A stretch of 64,000 nucleotides of DNA from Pseudomonas reactans (lineage in GTDB: Bacteria; Pseudomonadota; Gammaproteobacteria; Pseudomonadales; Pseudomonadaceae), in NCBI RefSeq assembly GCF_013385825.1, contig NZ_JACAPG010000021.1, positions 124,001 to 188,000 of the forward strand. The letters run 5' to 3'. The notes beneath the pieces were generated by a model. That model did no database searches and was not told the origin of the DNA. It was given only the letters and a program-made list of their open reading frames with translations. This document shows positions 1 through 8,924 of the stretch, in pieces (within the stretch, counting starts at the first letter, position 1; each line of letters starts with the position of its first letter). The position numbers were made by a program, and so were the translations under genes.

Positions 1-486
1 CAAACCTTCCTGATGCTGGCCCGTGCCGAGCACAATGACGCGGCGATGTCGCCTCAGGTGACCCTGGCGCAGGTGGCGGATGACTTGCTCGGTATCTGGC
101 GTGACCCCATCGAGCGTAAAGGCCTGGAGCTGATCTACCAGCCGGGCAACCCCCTGGACACGCGGTACAACACCACCTTCCTGCACGCCGTCATGGGCAA
201 CCTGCTGCGTAACGCCCTGCACTACACCGAACACGGGTTTATCCGCCTGACCCTGGAGCCCGCAGGCTTTGTGGTGGAGGACAGTGGTGTGGGTATTCCC
301 GAAGACAAGCGCGAAGCGATGTTCGAGCCGTTCGTGCGCGGCAGCGAGAAACGTGGTGACGGCCTGGGCTTGGGGTTGTCACTGGTCCAGCGCATCTGCG
401 AAAACCAGGGCTGGACCGTGAGCCTCAGCACCATGGAGCCCAACGGCTGCCGCTTTCACGTGCAATTGAGTCAGGTCAACGCCTGA
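1..486 (+). CDS. colS: ColS-like sensor histidine kinase, C-terminal part (5' end outside window)
   Basis: The reading frame is open from base 1, so only the last ~160 residues of a membrane sensor kinase are present. They form the HATPase_c domain: N box (GNLLRNALHYTEHG), G1 box (EDSGVGIPED), F-box-like FEPFVRG and G2 box (GDGLGLGLSLVQ). This part binds ATP for autophosphorylation; the sensor and dimerisation His domains lie upstream. The identity as ColS is inferred from the neighbours, since the methyltransferase and InaA-like genes that follow are the usual companions of colRS in Pseudomonas. ColRS is known for control of envelope and LPS genes and metal tolerance. The kinase class is certain; the symbol is less so. 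Confidence 0.75.
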   Translation, partial: QTFLMLARAEHNDAAMSPQVTLAQVADDLLGIWRDPIERKGLELIYQPGNPLDTRYNTTFLHAVMGNLLRNALHYTEHGFIRLTLEPAGFVVEDSGVGIPEDKREAMFEPFVRGSEKRGDGLGLGLSLVQRICENQGWTVSLSTMEPNGCRFHVQLSQVNA

Positions 487-590
487 CTCCACCCTCTGCC
501 GCTATCCTGCCAGAGATCCCCGTCATTCGGCGAAGATGGCCCCATGCCATTGCTTGTGTCTGTAAAGTCTTGAAATGTATGGGGTTGGAC

Positions 591-606
591 AGGACAAGAT
601 TTTCAC
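591..606 (+). promoter_or_regulatory. possible ColR binding site upstream of the methyltransferase gene
   Basis: The sequence AGGACAAGATTTTCAC lies about 70 bases before the methyltransferase start. Its 3' half (TTTTCAC) and the A-C pair in its 5' half agree with the ColR consensus as I remember it from P. putida (YYNASNNYTTTTTCAC); several other positions do not. A ColR target here would fit the position just after colS. This is a weak, memory-based match. Confidence 0.3.
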
Positions 607-674
607 AACGGGTTGACCTGTTGATCACAGTGCGCTGCTTAAGGTTGTAGGCATCAGCAACTGGAGATCCGTCG

Positions 675-1355
675 ATGTCTACCCCGATCAAGCTCGAATT
701 TTCCGAAAAGTACGACGACGAACACGCCCACGAATATTTGCTCAAGCATCAGGACAATCTGGCGCGCCGGTTGTCCCACAAACGCGACGAGCAATTGGCC
801 CGTGGCGCGCTGGCGATGGCCGGTGAGCCTGGCCTGGTATTGGACCTGCCGTGCGGCGCAGGGCGTTTCTGGCCGCTGCTGGCGGAAAAGCCCAACCGCG
901 TCATTATCGGTGCCGACAATTCGGCGTCGATGTTGAAGGTGGCAACAGTCGCCCAGCCCGCCGATGTGGTGAAACGGGTACGACCCTTGCAGACATCTGC
1001 CTTTGATATCGATCTGCCGGACAACTCGGTCGACAGTATTTTCTGTATGCGCCTGCTGCACCACATTGGTGATCCGGCGCACCGACTGGCGATATTGCGG
1101 GAGTTTCAGCGCGTTACCCGTGACAGCGTCATTGTTTCGCTGTGGGTCGATGGCAATTTCAAAGCCTGGAAACGCAAGCGTCTCGAAAGCCAGCGTCGCA
1201 AGAAAGGTGAGCAGGAAGGTTACCAAAACAGGTTTGTGTTACCGGCTGCTACTGTTGAAGCAGAATTCGAAGAAGCCGGTTTTCGTGTTCAGGAATCCCT
1301 GGACTTCATACCGCTCTACGCCATGTGGCGAGTGTATGTATTGCGCAAGAGGTAA
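675..1355 (+). CDS. warA: SAM-dependent methyltransferase (WarA-like)
   Basis: A 226-residue class I methyltransferase. The SAM-binding motif I is LDLPCGAGRFWPLL (about residues 56-69), followed by an acidic GADNS stretch (motif II) and SIFCMRLLHHIGD (post-II). There is no signal peptide, so it is cytoplasmic. CTGGAG lies upstream of the ATG. The next gene starts 4 bases after its stop, so the two are co-transcribed. In PAO1 the equivalent gene after colRS (PA4379) was described, as I recall, as WarA, acting with a kinase partner on lipopolysaccharide. That role is inferred here from position and family. The methyltransferase fold is clear; the substrate is not visible. Confidence 0.75.
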   Translation: MSTPIKLEFSEKYDDEHAHEYLLKHQDNLARRLSHKRDEQLARGALAMAGEPGLVLDLPCGAGRFWPLLAEKPNRVIIGADNSASMLKVATVAQPADVVKRVRPLQTSAFDIDLPDNSVDSIFCMRLLHHIGDPAHRLAILREFQRVTRDSVIVSLWVDGNFKAWKRKRLESQRRKKGEQEGYQNRFVLPAATVEAEFEEAGFRVQESLDFIPLYAMWRVYVLRKR

Positions 1356-1359
1356 CAGG

Positions 1360-2079
1360 ATGGCAGTTGAGTGCGTAGCAGGCAGTCATGTAAAGCCCGA
1401 AGAACGATTCGATTATTTCTGGCGCCAGCAAGGCGAGTGGGTCGAAGAGCCCAATCGCCGGCGCGGGGGTGAGAGTGGTGTGCAACGCGTGATGACCGCC
1501 AATGGACGCCTGCTCTACAGCAAGCGCCAGACCGGGCACATCTACCGCAGTTGGCTGCATCCTTTTGGCCGCCCCACGGTATTGCGTGAGCGAGATGCGA
1601 TCAAGGGCCTGCGCCTGTTGGACGTACGTGTGCCGGAAATGGTCTTTTGCGAGGCACGCAGGGACCCCGAGCACCACTGGCAGGCTCTGCTGGTGACCGC
1701 AGCCCTCGATGGCTTCGACGAAATCGAAAACTGGTACGCAGCCGGTGGCCGCGAGCAGTACGGCGAGTTAGTGCATGAGCGCGTGCTCAAGGAGCTTGCC
1801 GGCACCTTGGCGCGCATGCACCGTGGGCGTTGGCAGCATGGCTGCCTGTACATCAAGCACATTTTTGTAAGGGTGACCGGCCAGGGCGACTCGGCCAACG
1901 TCGAGGTGGCACTGCTGGATTTCGAGAAATGCCGCCAACGTTTGACCGCCTATCGGGCCGCTTCCCACGACATGCTGCAACTGCGCCGCCATTCGTCGTG
2001 GAACGATACGGACTGGAAGAAACTCAGCTACTTTTACGAGACGGCGTTTGGCAGCGCTATCAAGGGTTTAACCAGATGA
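1360..2079 (+). CDS. inaA: InaA/WarB-like lipopolysaccharide kinase-fold protein
   Basis: A 239-residue member of the Kdo/WaaP kinase superfamily, of the InaA branch. The kinase-like core shows LARMHRGRWQHGCLYIKHIF (about 150-169) and LLDFEKCR (about 186-193), the counterparts of the catalytic loop and the metal-binding DFG/DxE segment. In WaaP the loop reads HRD; here the Asp position looks like Cys (HGC), which raises the question of true kinase activity. The ATG at 1360 is preferred over in-frame upstream starts because those would overlap the methyltransferase. It sits between the methyltransferase (4-base gap) and a small gene overlapping by ATGA, so it is part of one operon, probably for LPS modification or envelope stress. 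Confidence 0.75.
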   Translation: MAVECVAGSHVKPEERFDYFWRQQGEWVEEPNRRRGGESGVQRVMTANGRLLYSKRQTGHIYRSWLHPFGRPTVLRERDAIKGLRLLDVRVPEMVFCEARRDPEHHWQALLVTAALDGFDEIENWYAAGGREQYGELVHERVLKELAGTLARMHRGRWQHGCLYIKHIFVRVTGQGDSANVEVALLDFEKCRQRLTAYRAASHDMLQLRRHSSWNDTDWKKLSYFYETAFGSAIKGLTR

Positions 2080-2303
2080 AGCTAGAAATAGCACGAGGTT
2101 TGTTCCTGGTCGGGGCGTTGGGCGTTGCAGCCTTGGCGCTGGCGGCGTGGGAACAGCCTCGCACACAGGTACTCAGTGCAACGCAGGGTGGTGCGCAATG
2201 CCTGTTGCCGCGCGTCGCCAAGGCGAGCACCGCGGCCAAGCCTGATCATGAGTTGTTGCTGTTCATGTTTGGCATGTCTCAAGGGATGAGGCCACAGAGT
2301 TGA
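2076..2303 (+). CDS. small membrane protein, PA4377-like, unknown function
   Basis: A 75-residue protein whose ATG overlaps the inaA stop in an ATGA arrangement, so translation is probably coupled. Residues 7-26 (RGLFLVGALGVAALALAAW) form one transmembrane segment or uncleaved signal; the rest is short and basic, ending FMFGMSQGMRPQS. I recognise no domain. Its position as third gene after colS matches the hypothetical gene in PAO1. It may anchor or assist the WarA/InaA pair, but nothing in the sequence shows this. Confidence 0.7.
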   Translation: MKLEIARGLFLVGALGVAALALAAWEQPRTQVLSATQGGAQCLLPRVAKASTAAKPDHELLLFMFGMSQGMRPQS

Positions 2304-2322
2304 AACGATTCAACCCCCCAGG

Positions 2323-2354
2323 AAAGGGCCTTGCGATGCGAGGCCCTTTTTTTT
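2323..2354 (+). terminator. Rho-independent terminator of the warA-inaA operon
   Basis: A 9-base-pair stem AAAGGGCCT / AGGCCCTTT with a 9-base loop is followed by an unbroken T tract on the + strand. It lies 20 bases after the last gene of the operon and just before the end of the convergent RND gene, which may also use it. Confidence 0.85.
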
Positions 2355-2363
2355 GCCTGGGTG

Positions 2364-5300
2364 TCAGGCCTTGTCCGGCTTGGCGAGCAAGGTGTACACG
2401 CACGGCAGCACAAACAACGTAAACAGCGTGCCGATCGACATTCCCGTCGCAATCACCATGCCGATATCAAACCGGCTCACTGCACCGGCACCCGTCGCGA
2501 AAATCAGCGGCACCATGCCGAACACCATCGCGGCAGTGGTCATCAGTACCGGTCGTAGTCGTATCGCTGCAGCTTCCTCCACCGCCTGCCGTGGCGTCAG
2601 GCCCTTGTCCTTGCGCAGTTGGTTGGCGAACTCGACGATCAGGATCCCGTGTTTGCTGATCAGGCCGATCAGCGTCACCAGGCCGACCTGGGTGTAGATG
2701 TTCATGCTCGACCAACCGAGGAACAGCGGAATCAGCGCTCCGCAGATCGACAGCGGCACCGTCACCAGGATCACCAGTGGGTCGCGGAAGCTCTCGAACT
2801 GCGCCGCCAGCACCAGGAAGATGATCGCCAGGGCCAGGCCAAAGGTGACCCACAGCGCCGTGCCCTCTTGGATGAATTGCCGGGAGGCACCGCTGTAGTC
2901 GAACGCATAGCCGGGCGGGGTTTCCTCAATGGCAATCTGGCGCACAGTGTCGATGGCCTCGCCCATGCTGACGATGGGAAAGCCCGAGATCAGCGCCGAA
3001 TTGAGTTGCTGGAACTGGTTCAACTGCCGGGGCCGAGCGCGGTCCGTCACGCTGATCAAGGTCGAGAGTGGCAACAATTCGCCCTGGGCGTTCTTCACGT
3101 AGTAGTTGTTCAGCCACTCTGGATTGTCGCGGTAGGTGCGCTCGACTTGGGCGATCACCTTGTAGCTGCGCCCATCCAGGGTGAAACGGTTGATTTCCGC
3201 CTCCGCCAGCAACGTTGCCAGGGTGCCGCCGAGGTCCTGCATCGACACGCCCATCTGCGCCGCCTTGGCGCGGTCGATGTCCACCACCACTTCGGGTTTG
3301 TCGAACGCCAGGTCGATGTCGACAAAGGCGAATTTGCCTGACTCCATCGCACGTTTCTTCACGCGATTGGCCACTTCCAGCAACGACTCATAATCGTTGG
3401 CGGTGTTGATCACAAAACCGAACGGCAACCCTTCGCCCGTGCCGGGCAAGGAGGGCAGGTTGAAGCCGAACACCTGCAGGCCGGGAATCTGCTCCAGGCG
3501 CTTTTGCACCTCGGGCAAGATTTGCATCTGGGTACGCTGGCGCTCGTTCCACGGCTTGAGCAGGAAACCGCCGATGCCCGATTGCACGCCGTTGAAGCCG
3601 TTGATCTGGAACGACGAGTAGTACTCCGGGAATTCCTTGAAGATGTTGATGAACTCGTCGGTGTAGGTGTTGAGGTAGTCTAGGTTGGTCGGCTGCGGCG
3701 CGCTGGCCATCATGAAGATGATGCCCTGGTCTTCGTCGGGGGCCAGTTGCGACTGGGTGAACTTGAGGAACACCGGGATCAGGCACAGCACGATCAATGC
3801 AAATACGATCACCACCGGCCGCGTATTCAGGGTGCCGTGCAGCATGCGTTGGTAGCGACGCTTGAGTCCGTCGAAAATCCGGTCGAGGCGGTGAGCCAGT
3901 CCAGAAGGGTTTTCATCATGGCGCAACAGCAGCGCGCACATCATGGGTGACAGGGTCAGGGCGACAATGCCGGAAATGATCACCGCCCCGGCCAGGGTCA
4001 GGGCGAATTCCTTGAACAACGCGCCGGTGAGTCCTTCGAGAAAACCGATCGGCGCATACACCGCGGCCAGGGTGATAGTCATCGACACCACCGGCAGGGC
4101 AATCTCCCGTGCGCCTTCCAGCGCTGCATCCAGCGGCGTCTTGCCTTCCTCGATGTGCCGGTGGATGTTTTCCACCACCACGATGGCGTCATCCACCACC
4201 AGGCCGATGGCCAACACCATCGCCAGCAAGGTCAGCAGGTTGATCGAGTAACCCATCAACTGCATGAAAAACAGCACGCCGATCATCGACAGCGGGATGG
4301 TGATCACCGGGATCACCACCGAACGCAGGGCACCGAGGAACAGGAACACCACCACGATCACGATCAGCACGGCTTCAAACAGGGTTTTGACCACCTCGTT
4401 GATGGACGCCTGGATAAACAGCGTGGCGTCGTAGGCAATTTCCGCCTTGAGGTTGGGCGGCAGCTGGGACTCCAGCTCCGGCATGATCTTGCGCACTTCC
4501 TTGATCACGTCCAGCGGGTTGGCGCTGGGCGTGGCCTTGATGCCGATATACACCGACGGCGTGCCGCCAAACGAGCTGATGGCGTTGTAGTTTTCCGCGC
4601 CCATTTCCACCCGGGCCACGTCCCGCAGCAGCACCCGGCTGTCGCCATCGGTTTTCACAGTGATGGCGCCAAAGGCTTCAGCGGACTTGAGGTCGGTGTT
4701 GGCGTTGATGCTGGTGACGATGAATTCGCCTTTCAGCTCACCGGCAGCGGAGAGGAAGTTGTAGCGGCGCACGGCGTCGGTGATGTCGCTGGCACTGAGG
4801 CCGAAACCGGCCAGTTTCACCGGGTCGAGCCAGAGGCGCATGGCGAACACCTGGTTGCCGAGGATCTCCGCTTCGGCCATGCCGGGCAGGGTGGCGAGCT
4901 TGGGTTGGATCACCCGTGACAGGTAATCGGTGATCTGTGGGTTGCTCAGTTGCCCGCTGGAGAAGCTGATGTACATCAGCGCCGAAGCATCGGCGGCCTC
5001 TTCGCTCAGCACCGGGTCTTCGGCGTCTTGCGGCAGCTTGTTCTTGACCTCGTTGGCCTTGGCCAGCAATTCGGTAAACAGGCGGTCGCTGTTGGCGCCG
5101 ATGCGCGCGTAGATCGAGATCACCGAGAAGTTCTGGCGGCTCACCGAGGTCATGTAGTCGATGCCTTCTGCGCTGGCCAGACTTTGCTGCAACGGCTGGG
5201 TGATGTAGCCCTGAATGGTCTCGGCATTTGCGCCGGGGTAGGCGGTGGTCACCGTGATCAGGGCGTTTTCCATGCTCGGGTATTGGCGCAGCGGCAACTT

Positions 5301-5390
5301 GCTGTAGGCCTGGAAACCCAGCAGCACGATCAGCAGGCTGACCACCATGGCCAGCACCGGACGACGGATAAACGCATCTGTGAACCTCAT
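2364..5390 (-). CDS. mexW: RND efflux pump inner-membrane transporter (MexW-like, HAE1 family)
   Basis: A 1008-residue proton-driven multidrug exporter of the inner membrane. The N-terminus MRFTDAFIRRPVLAMVVSLL gives TM1. The relay aspartates occur in LVVDDAIVVVENI (near residue 405) in TM4, and the large periplasmic porter loops and the C-terminal half-repeat are complete. It begins 3 bases after the stop of the membrane-fusion gene, so the two are one operon. No outer-membrane channel gene follows, so an OprM-type channel encoded elsewhere must complete the pump, as is known for MexVW of P. aeruginosa. The assignment to MexW rests on gene order (next to the colS/inaA block); close paralogues such as MexF-like or TriC-like pumps cannot be excluded by eye. 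Confidence 0.8.
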   Translation of the reverse strand: MRFTDAFIRRPVLAMVVSLLIVLLGFQAYSKLPLRQYPSMENALITVTTAYPGANAETIQGYITQPLQQSLASAEGIDYMTSVSRQNFSVISIYARIGANSDRLFTELLAKANEVKNKLPQDAEDPVLSEEAADASALMYISFSSGQLSNPQITDYLSRVIQPKLATLPGMAEAEILGNQVFAMRLWLDPVKLAGFGLSASDITDAVRRYNFLSAAGELKGEFIVTSINANTDLKSAEAFGAITVKTDGDSRVLLRDVARVEMGAENYNAISSFGGTPSVYIGIKATPSANPLDVIKEVRKIMPELESQLPPNLKAEIAYDATLFIQASINEVVKTLFEAVLIVIVVVFLFLGALRSVVIPVITIPLSMIGVLFFMQLMGYSINLLTLLAMVLAIGLVVDDAIVVVENIHRHIEEGKTPLDAALEGAREIALPVVSMTITLAAVYAPIGFLEGLTGALFKEFALTLAGAVIISGIVALTLSPMMCALLLRHDENPSGLAHRLDRIFDGLKRRYQRMLHGTLNTRPVVIVFALIVLCLIPVFLKFTQSQLAPDEDQGIIFMMASAPQPTNLDYLNTYTDEFINIFKEFPEYYSSFQINGFNGVQSGIGGFLLKPWNERQRTQMQILPEVQKRLEQIPGLQVFGFNLPSLPGTGEGLPFGFVINTANDYESLLEVANRVKKRAMESGKFAFVDIDLAFDKPEVVVDIDRAKAAQMGVSMQDLGGTLATLLAEAEINRFTLDGRSYKVIAQVERTYRDNPEWLNNYYVKNAQGELLPLSTLISVTDRARPRQLNQFQQLNSALISGFPIVSMGEAIDTVRQIAIEETPPGYAFDYSGASRQFIQEGTALWVTFGLALAIIFLVLAAQFESFRDPLVILVTVPLSICGALIPLFLGWSSMNIYTQVGLVTLIGLISKHGILIVEFANQLRKDKGLTPRQAVEEAAAIRLRPVLMTTAAMVFGMVPLIFATGAGAVSRFDIGMVIATGMSIGTLFTLFVLPCVYTLLAKPDKA

Positions 5391-5393
5391 GGC

Positions 5394-6524
5394 CTAGTGC
5401 CCTGCCGGCAGGTTTTTGTCCGGGCTGATGGCGATGGGCGTGCCGTTGTCCAGCTTGAGCTGGCCGGCGCTCACCACTTGCTCACCGGCTTTGAGGCCCT
5501 TGCTCACCAGCACCAGGCCACCGCGTCGCTCGCCGGTCTCGACGAAACGTCGCTCGGCGATCAGCAGCGGCTTGCCATCAGCATCCTTTTCCACCTCGCC
5601 GGCGTCGGTTTTTTTCTCGGCCACGGCGTACACCGAGTTGCCGTAGAGGGTGTAGGTGATTGCGCTTTCCGGCACCACAATCTGCGGGGCCGGGTTGGGC
5701 AGCAGCACGTTCAGGCTGGTGAACATGCCCGGCAGCAGCTTGCCATCCGGATTGGCCAAGGTGGCGCGCACCAACACATTGCGCGTGCTGTTTTCGACTT
5801 TCGGGTTGATCGCGCTGATGCTGCCCGGAAATTGCTCGCCGGGATAAGCCGAGACTTCCACCTGCACTGCCTGCCCGAGGGCGACTCTGGGCACGGAGTG
5901 TTCGGGGATATAGAAGTCGACATAGAGGCTGCTGAGGTCCTGCAAGGTGGCGATCACCGTGCCGCTGGCCAGGTAGTCGCCCACATCGACTTGGCGAATG
6001 CCGATGGTGCCGCTGAACGGCGCGACAATGTGCTTCTTCGCCAGTGAAGCCTTGAGCTGATTGACCGTGGCCTTGTTCTTTTGCAGTTGCGCGGACAGGC
6101 GGTCGAACTCGCCTTTGGAGATGGCCTGGCTGCCCACCAGTTGGCTGCCGCGACCGTAGTCCACATGCGCCAGGCCGAGGTCCGCCTGGGCGGTTTCCAG
6201 CAGCGCGCTTTCCACTGCGCTGTCGAGTTGCACCAGGGGTTGGCCAGCCTTGACGTTCTGCCCGGACTCGAACTGCACGTCCTTGACCGTACCGGCCACC
6301 TCCAGGCTCAGGTTCACACCTTGCAGGGCTTTGAGTGAGCCGACGGCTGGAAGGCGCTGTTGCCAGGGTTGTTCGACCACCGTCGCGACCGCCACGCTGA
6401 CCGCCGGTTTTGGCTTGGAAAAGACCTGGATCTGCTGGTAGATGGAAAAGGCTTTATAGCCCCCCAGCAGCAGGACGATTAACAGGACGACACCCAACAT
6501 GATCAGCATGCGACGGCGCAGCAT
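5394..6524 (-). CDS. mexV: RND efflux periplasmic adaptor (membrane fusion protein, MexV-like)
   Basis: A 376-residue periplasmic adaptor that links the RND pump to the outer-membrane channel. An N-terminal membrane anchor (MLIMLGVVLLIVLLLGGY, about 6-23) lacks a lipobox Cys, so it is anchored by this segment. The lipoyl half-motifs (ESGQNVKAGQPLVQLD and APFSGTIGIRQVDVGDYL) flank a short coiled-coil hairpin (LGLAHVDYGRGSQLVG to QLQKNKATVNQLKASL). A beta-barrel and membrane-proximal domain follow. AAGGA lies upstream of the ATG. It is the promoter-proximal gene of the pair; no regulator gene is adjacent. Confidence 0.85.
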   Translation of the reverse strand: MLRRRMLIMLGVVLLIVLLLGGYKAFSIYQQIQVFSKPKPAVSVAVATVVEQPWQQRLPAVGSLKALQGVNLSLEVAGTVKDVQFESGQNVKAGQPLVQLDSAVESALLETAQADLGLAHVDYGRGSQLVGSQAISKGEFDRLSAQLQKNKATVNQLKASLAKKHIVAPFSGTIGIRQVDVGDYLASGTVIATLQDLSSLYVDFYIPEHSVPRVALGQAVQVEVSAYPGEQFPGSISAINPKVENSTRNVLVRATLANPDGKLLPGMFTSLNVLLPNPAPQIVVPESAITYTLYGNSVYAVAEKKTDAGEVEKDADGKPLLIAERRFVETGERRGGLVLVSKGLKAGEQVVSAGQLKLDNGTPIAISPDKNLPAGH

Positions 6525-6630
6525 ATTCCGGTTCCTTGGAAAAACTGAGACAGACGAAGACAGACGATTGTCGGAACATTACTCCGAGTATTGGGGGTAT
6601 TCCACTCGGTATTTCTGACAGGTAAACGGA

Positions 6631-6720
6631 CCTGTAGGAGCCCGGCTTGCCGGCGATGAGGGCCTCAAGCCTTGCGGCGATGCGAAGTACGCTATCGCCG
6701 GCAAGCCGGGCTCCTACAGG
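6631..6720. repeat. REPIN-like inverted repeat, type A (GGAGCCCGGCTTGCCGG)
   Basis: Two REP arms, TGTAGGAGCCCGGCTTGCCG and its reverse complement, face each other across a spacer of about 36 bases. Together they can fold into one long hairpin. It lies between the start of the mexV-like gene and the 3' end of the DUF1513 gene. Elements of this type are non-coding, dispersed and moved in trans by a REP-associated tyrosine transposase (RAYT), which is not in this window. Confidence 0.9.
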
Positions 6721-6728
6721 GAATCGCG

Positions 6729-7829
6729 TCAGATCAGGTGGAGATGGTTATCCCAGAGCCCTGCGGGCAACTCCAAGGGTTTTGCTACCAACGGTTTCTG
6801 GCGGCAATCGTAGAACCGGCAACGGCCTTGGCCCGAGGTCACGACAAACCCATCCTCGACGGCCCCAACGCCAGCACAGTCGGGCAGCGGCCCATCCAGG
6901 CGCAGCTCGCCACTGTCCATGTCCCAGATAAAAAAGCGGTTGCCCCGTGGGGCGGTCAACGCCACCAGGCGCAACTCGCTGTGCACCGCGACGCTGGCGG
7001 TGTAGTGCCCCATCGCCTGCAACTGCTCATCCGCCACCGGGAACGCCACGAACGGCTGGCCCGGTCGCTTGATCGCCAACAATTCGGAACGCTCCTGTGA
7101 CGCCCCCATGAACTGCTGCCCGGTGAGGATGGTGCCATCGCTGGCAATCCCCATATGGCGCACGCTGTTCATCTGCTGGCCGAGGGTTTCCTTGCTGATC
7201 AAGGTGCCGTCGCGCTGCATCAGCACCAGGCTCGGCTCCATGGCGTTGAGGTTCATCTCCACGCGGCTTTCGGCTTCAGTGCGGATGCCACCATTGGCCA
7301 CCACCAGGGTTTCGCCGTCGGGCATCCACGACACCTGATGCGGGCCGATGCCGTGAGTGGACATCTCGCCGGTATGCACCAGCCGCTCGCCTTCGAACTT
7401 GTAAACGCCGAGCAAGCCACGGCCGGGGTCGGTCGTGTCGTTCTCGGTGGCGTACAGCCAATCGCCGCTTTTGTGGATGACCGCGTGGCCATAGAAGTGG
7501 CGATTGGCCTTGGAGGTGATGGTTTGCAGCAGCGCACCATCACGCAGGTCGATCAGGTAGCTCTCGGTGCCCGGGCGACGGGCGACAAACAGCGCGATCG
7601 GCAGCGTAGGGTGGTTGATGATGTCGTGGCAGCGTTGGCCGACCTGGGTGGCAAACACTGGCTTGCCGTCCAGGCGATAGCCCACGGCGTAGTGCTTGCC
7701 GTCTGCATCATCCCGCGCCGACAGCAGCAGAGGGCCTTTATCCTTCCCTTTGAACAGCGTCCAGCCGCCCAAAGTGAGTGCACTGAGCAGCACGCTGCCA
7801 ACCGCCAAAGCCTGTCGCCTGAGCATCAT
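6729..7829 (-). CDS. DUF1513 periplasmic protein of the imelysin operon
   Basis: A 366-residue protein with an N-terminal export signal (MMLRRQALAVGSVLLSALTLGGW; the RRQAL start is Tat-like). The rest looks like a beta-propeller, with repeated blades such as SWMPDGETLVVANGG and HMGIASDGTILTGQQ, typical of DUF1513. Its ATG overlaps the imelysin stop by one base (TGATG), so the two are translationally coupled. In Pseudomonas this family ends an iron-regulated operon with imelysin and di-haem oxidase genes. The exact role is unknown; a periplasmic iron or haem handling role is inferred only from the operon. The second ATG, three bases on, is an equally possible start. Confidence 0.8.
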   Translation of the reverse strand: MMLRRQALAVGSVLLSALTLGGWTLFKGKDKGPLLLSARDDADGKHYAVGYRLDGKPVFATQVGQRCHDIINHPTLPIALFVARRPGTESYLIDLRDGALLQTITSKANRHFYGHAVIHKSGDWLYATENDTTDPGRGLLGVYKFEGERLVHTGEMSTHGIGPHQVSWMPDGETLVVANGGIRTEAESRVEMNLNAMEPSLVLMQRDGTLISKETLGQQMNSVRHMGIASDGTILTGQQFMGASQERSELLAIKRPGQPFVAFPVADEQLQAMGHYTASVAVHSELRLVALTAPRGNRFFIWDMDSGELRLDGPLPDCAGVGAVEDGFVVTSGQGRCRFYDCRQKPLVAKPLELPAGLWDNHLHLI

Positions 7830-8893
7830 CAGTCACCGTCGTTGGCGTTAAAGCCCAGTTGAATGCCCAGCGCCTTGGCCAACTCGCCTTCGTGCAGGCG
7901 GTGGACGACGTTGAGGCTGTCGTAGATATCGTTGAGCTGCTGGCGCCCGGCGTCGTCGGCCAGCAGTTCATTGAGGGTGCGCTGGTTGCTGGCGAACAGT
8001 TTGAGGGACGCGGCATAGGCGGCGTCGATCTTGTCGGCCAACGGCTTCTGCTCGGACTGCAGCAGGCCACGCAGGCCTTTGTTGTCGACGCCGACCCATA
8101 CGGTCTGGGCGGCGGCGAGGCTGGCTTCGAGGCTTTGCAGGGACGACTGGCTGCGCCATGCATCGGCCTGGAATGGCTGCGGGATACCCTTGGTCTGGCG
8201 GCCCATCGGCGTGCCGAGTTTTTTCTTCAGGGTGTCCAGTGCGGTCACTTGGACGCGCAGCAGATCGGCAATGGCTTCGTGGGAATCGGCGTAGCGCTGG
8301 TTCGGAAACTTGGTCATCTGCGCCAGCATGCCATCGGTGCTGTTCCAACTGGCCAGGATTTCTTCGGCCAGGGCCTTCTGACGGTCGCCGATGGCCACCA
8401 GCAGCGGGCAGTAACGGGCCTTTTGCGCGTCGTCGGCAATGTCGGTCTTGGCGTCGTAGAGGATGTATTCGTAGGCCGACAGGCCTTGCACCACCACACT
8501 GGATTTGGCCAGGGCGGCGCCATCGATCTGCGGCTGGCTGGCGACCAACTGCTCGACCTGGCGGCCGACCAGGTTCTTCTTGTCTGGCCAGAACTGCACC
8601 TGCCACGAACGGTTGCCTTCAGCCAGCGGGCCGATCAACAGCGGTTGCAGCTCGGCCCAGGCCTTTTGCGCATGCAGGAAGTCGGCACGGGCAGTGTCCA
8701 GGCTCTCTTTGCCTTGGCAATAGGCCAGGGCGCTGACGGCCAGTTGGCGGTCGGCTTCGACCCAACGGCTGTAGGTCGGCAGGATCACTTGCTTGGCGAT
8801 GGCCGCCGAGGTTACCGCTTGTGGGTCTTGCGGCGAGCAGGCGCCGAGGGCGAGGGCGGCCAGGCTGGTGAACAACAACTTGGGACGGAACAT
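7829..8893 (-). CDS. imelysin-family iron-regulated lipoprotein
   Basis: A 354-residue lipoprotein: MFRPKLLFTSLAALALGACS ends in a lipobox (LGAC), so it is lipid-anchored in the periplasm. The body is all-helical imelysin (peptidase M75) fold, related to EfeO/IrpA iron-uptake proteins. The family's GxHxxE motif appears as GLSAYEYIL (near residue 145), so the metal-binding His is replaced by Ser. This is seen as the second, divergent imelysin of such operons and may mean changed metal binding. It follows the di-haem oxidase gene by 31 bases and overlaps the DUF1513 gene. A role in periplasmic iron acquisition is inferred. Confidence 0.82.
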   Translation of the reverse strand: MFRPKLLFTSLAALALGACSPQDPQAVTSAAIAKQVILPTYSRWVEADRQLAVSALAYCQGKESLDTARADFLHAQKAWAELQPLLIGPLAEGNRSWQVQFWPDKKNLVGRQVEQLVASQPQIDGAALAKSSVVVQGLSAYEYILYDAKTDIADDAQKARYCPLLVAIGDRQKALAEEILASWNSTDGMLAQMTKFPNQRYADSHEAIADLLRVQVTALDTLKKKLGTPMGRQTKGIPQPFQADAWRSQSSLQSLEASLAAAQTVWVGVDNKGLRGLLQSEQKPLADKIDAAYAASLKLFASNQRTLNELLADDAGRQQLNDIYDSLNVVHRLHEGELAKALGIQLGFNANDGD

Positions 8894-8924
8894 GTCGAGC
8901 TCCCTTCTGTAAGTGGGGCGAAGC

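Noticed and set aside
1003..1359. N-terminal extension of the InaA-like gene
   Set aside because: It overlaps the methyltransferase in another frame; the ATG at 1360, 4 bases after that gene's stop, fits operon spacing.
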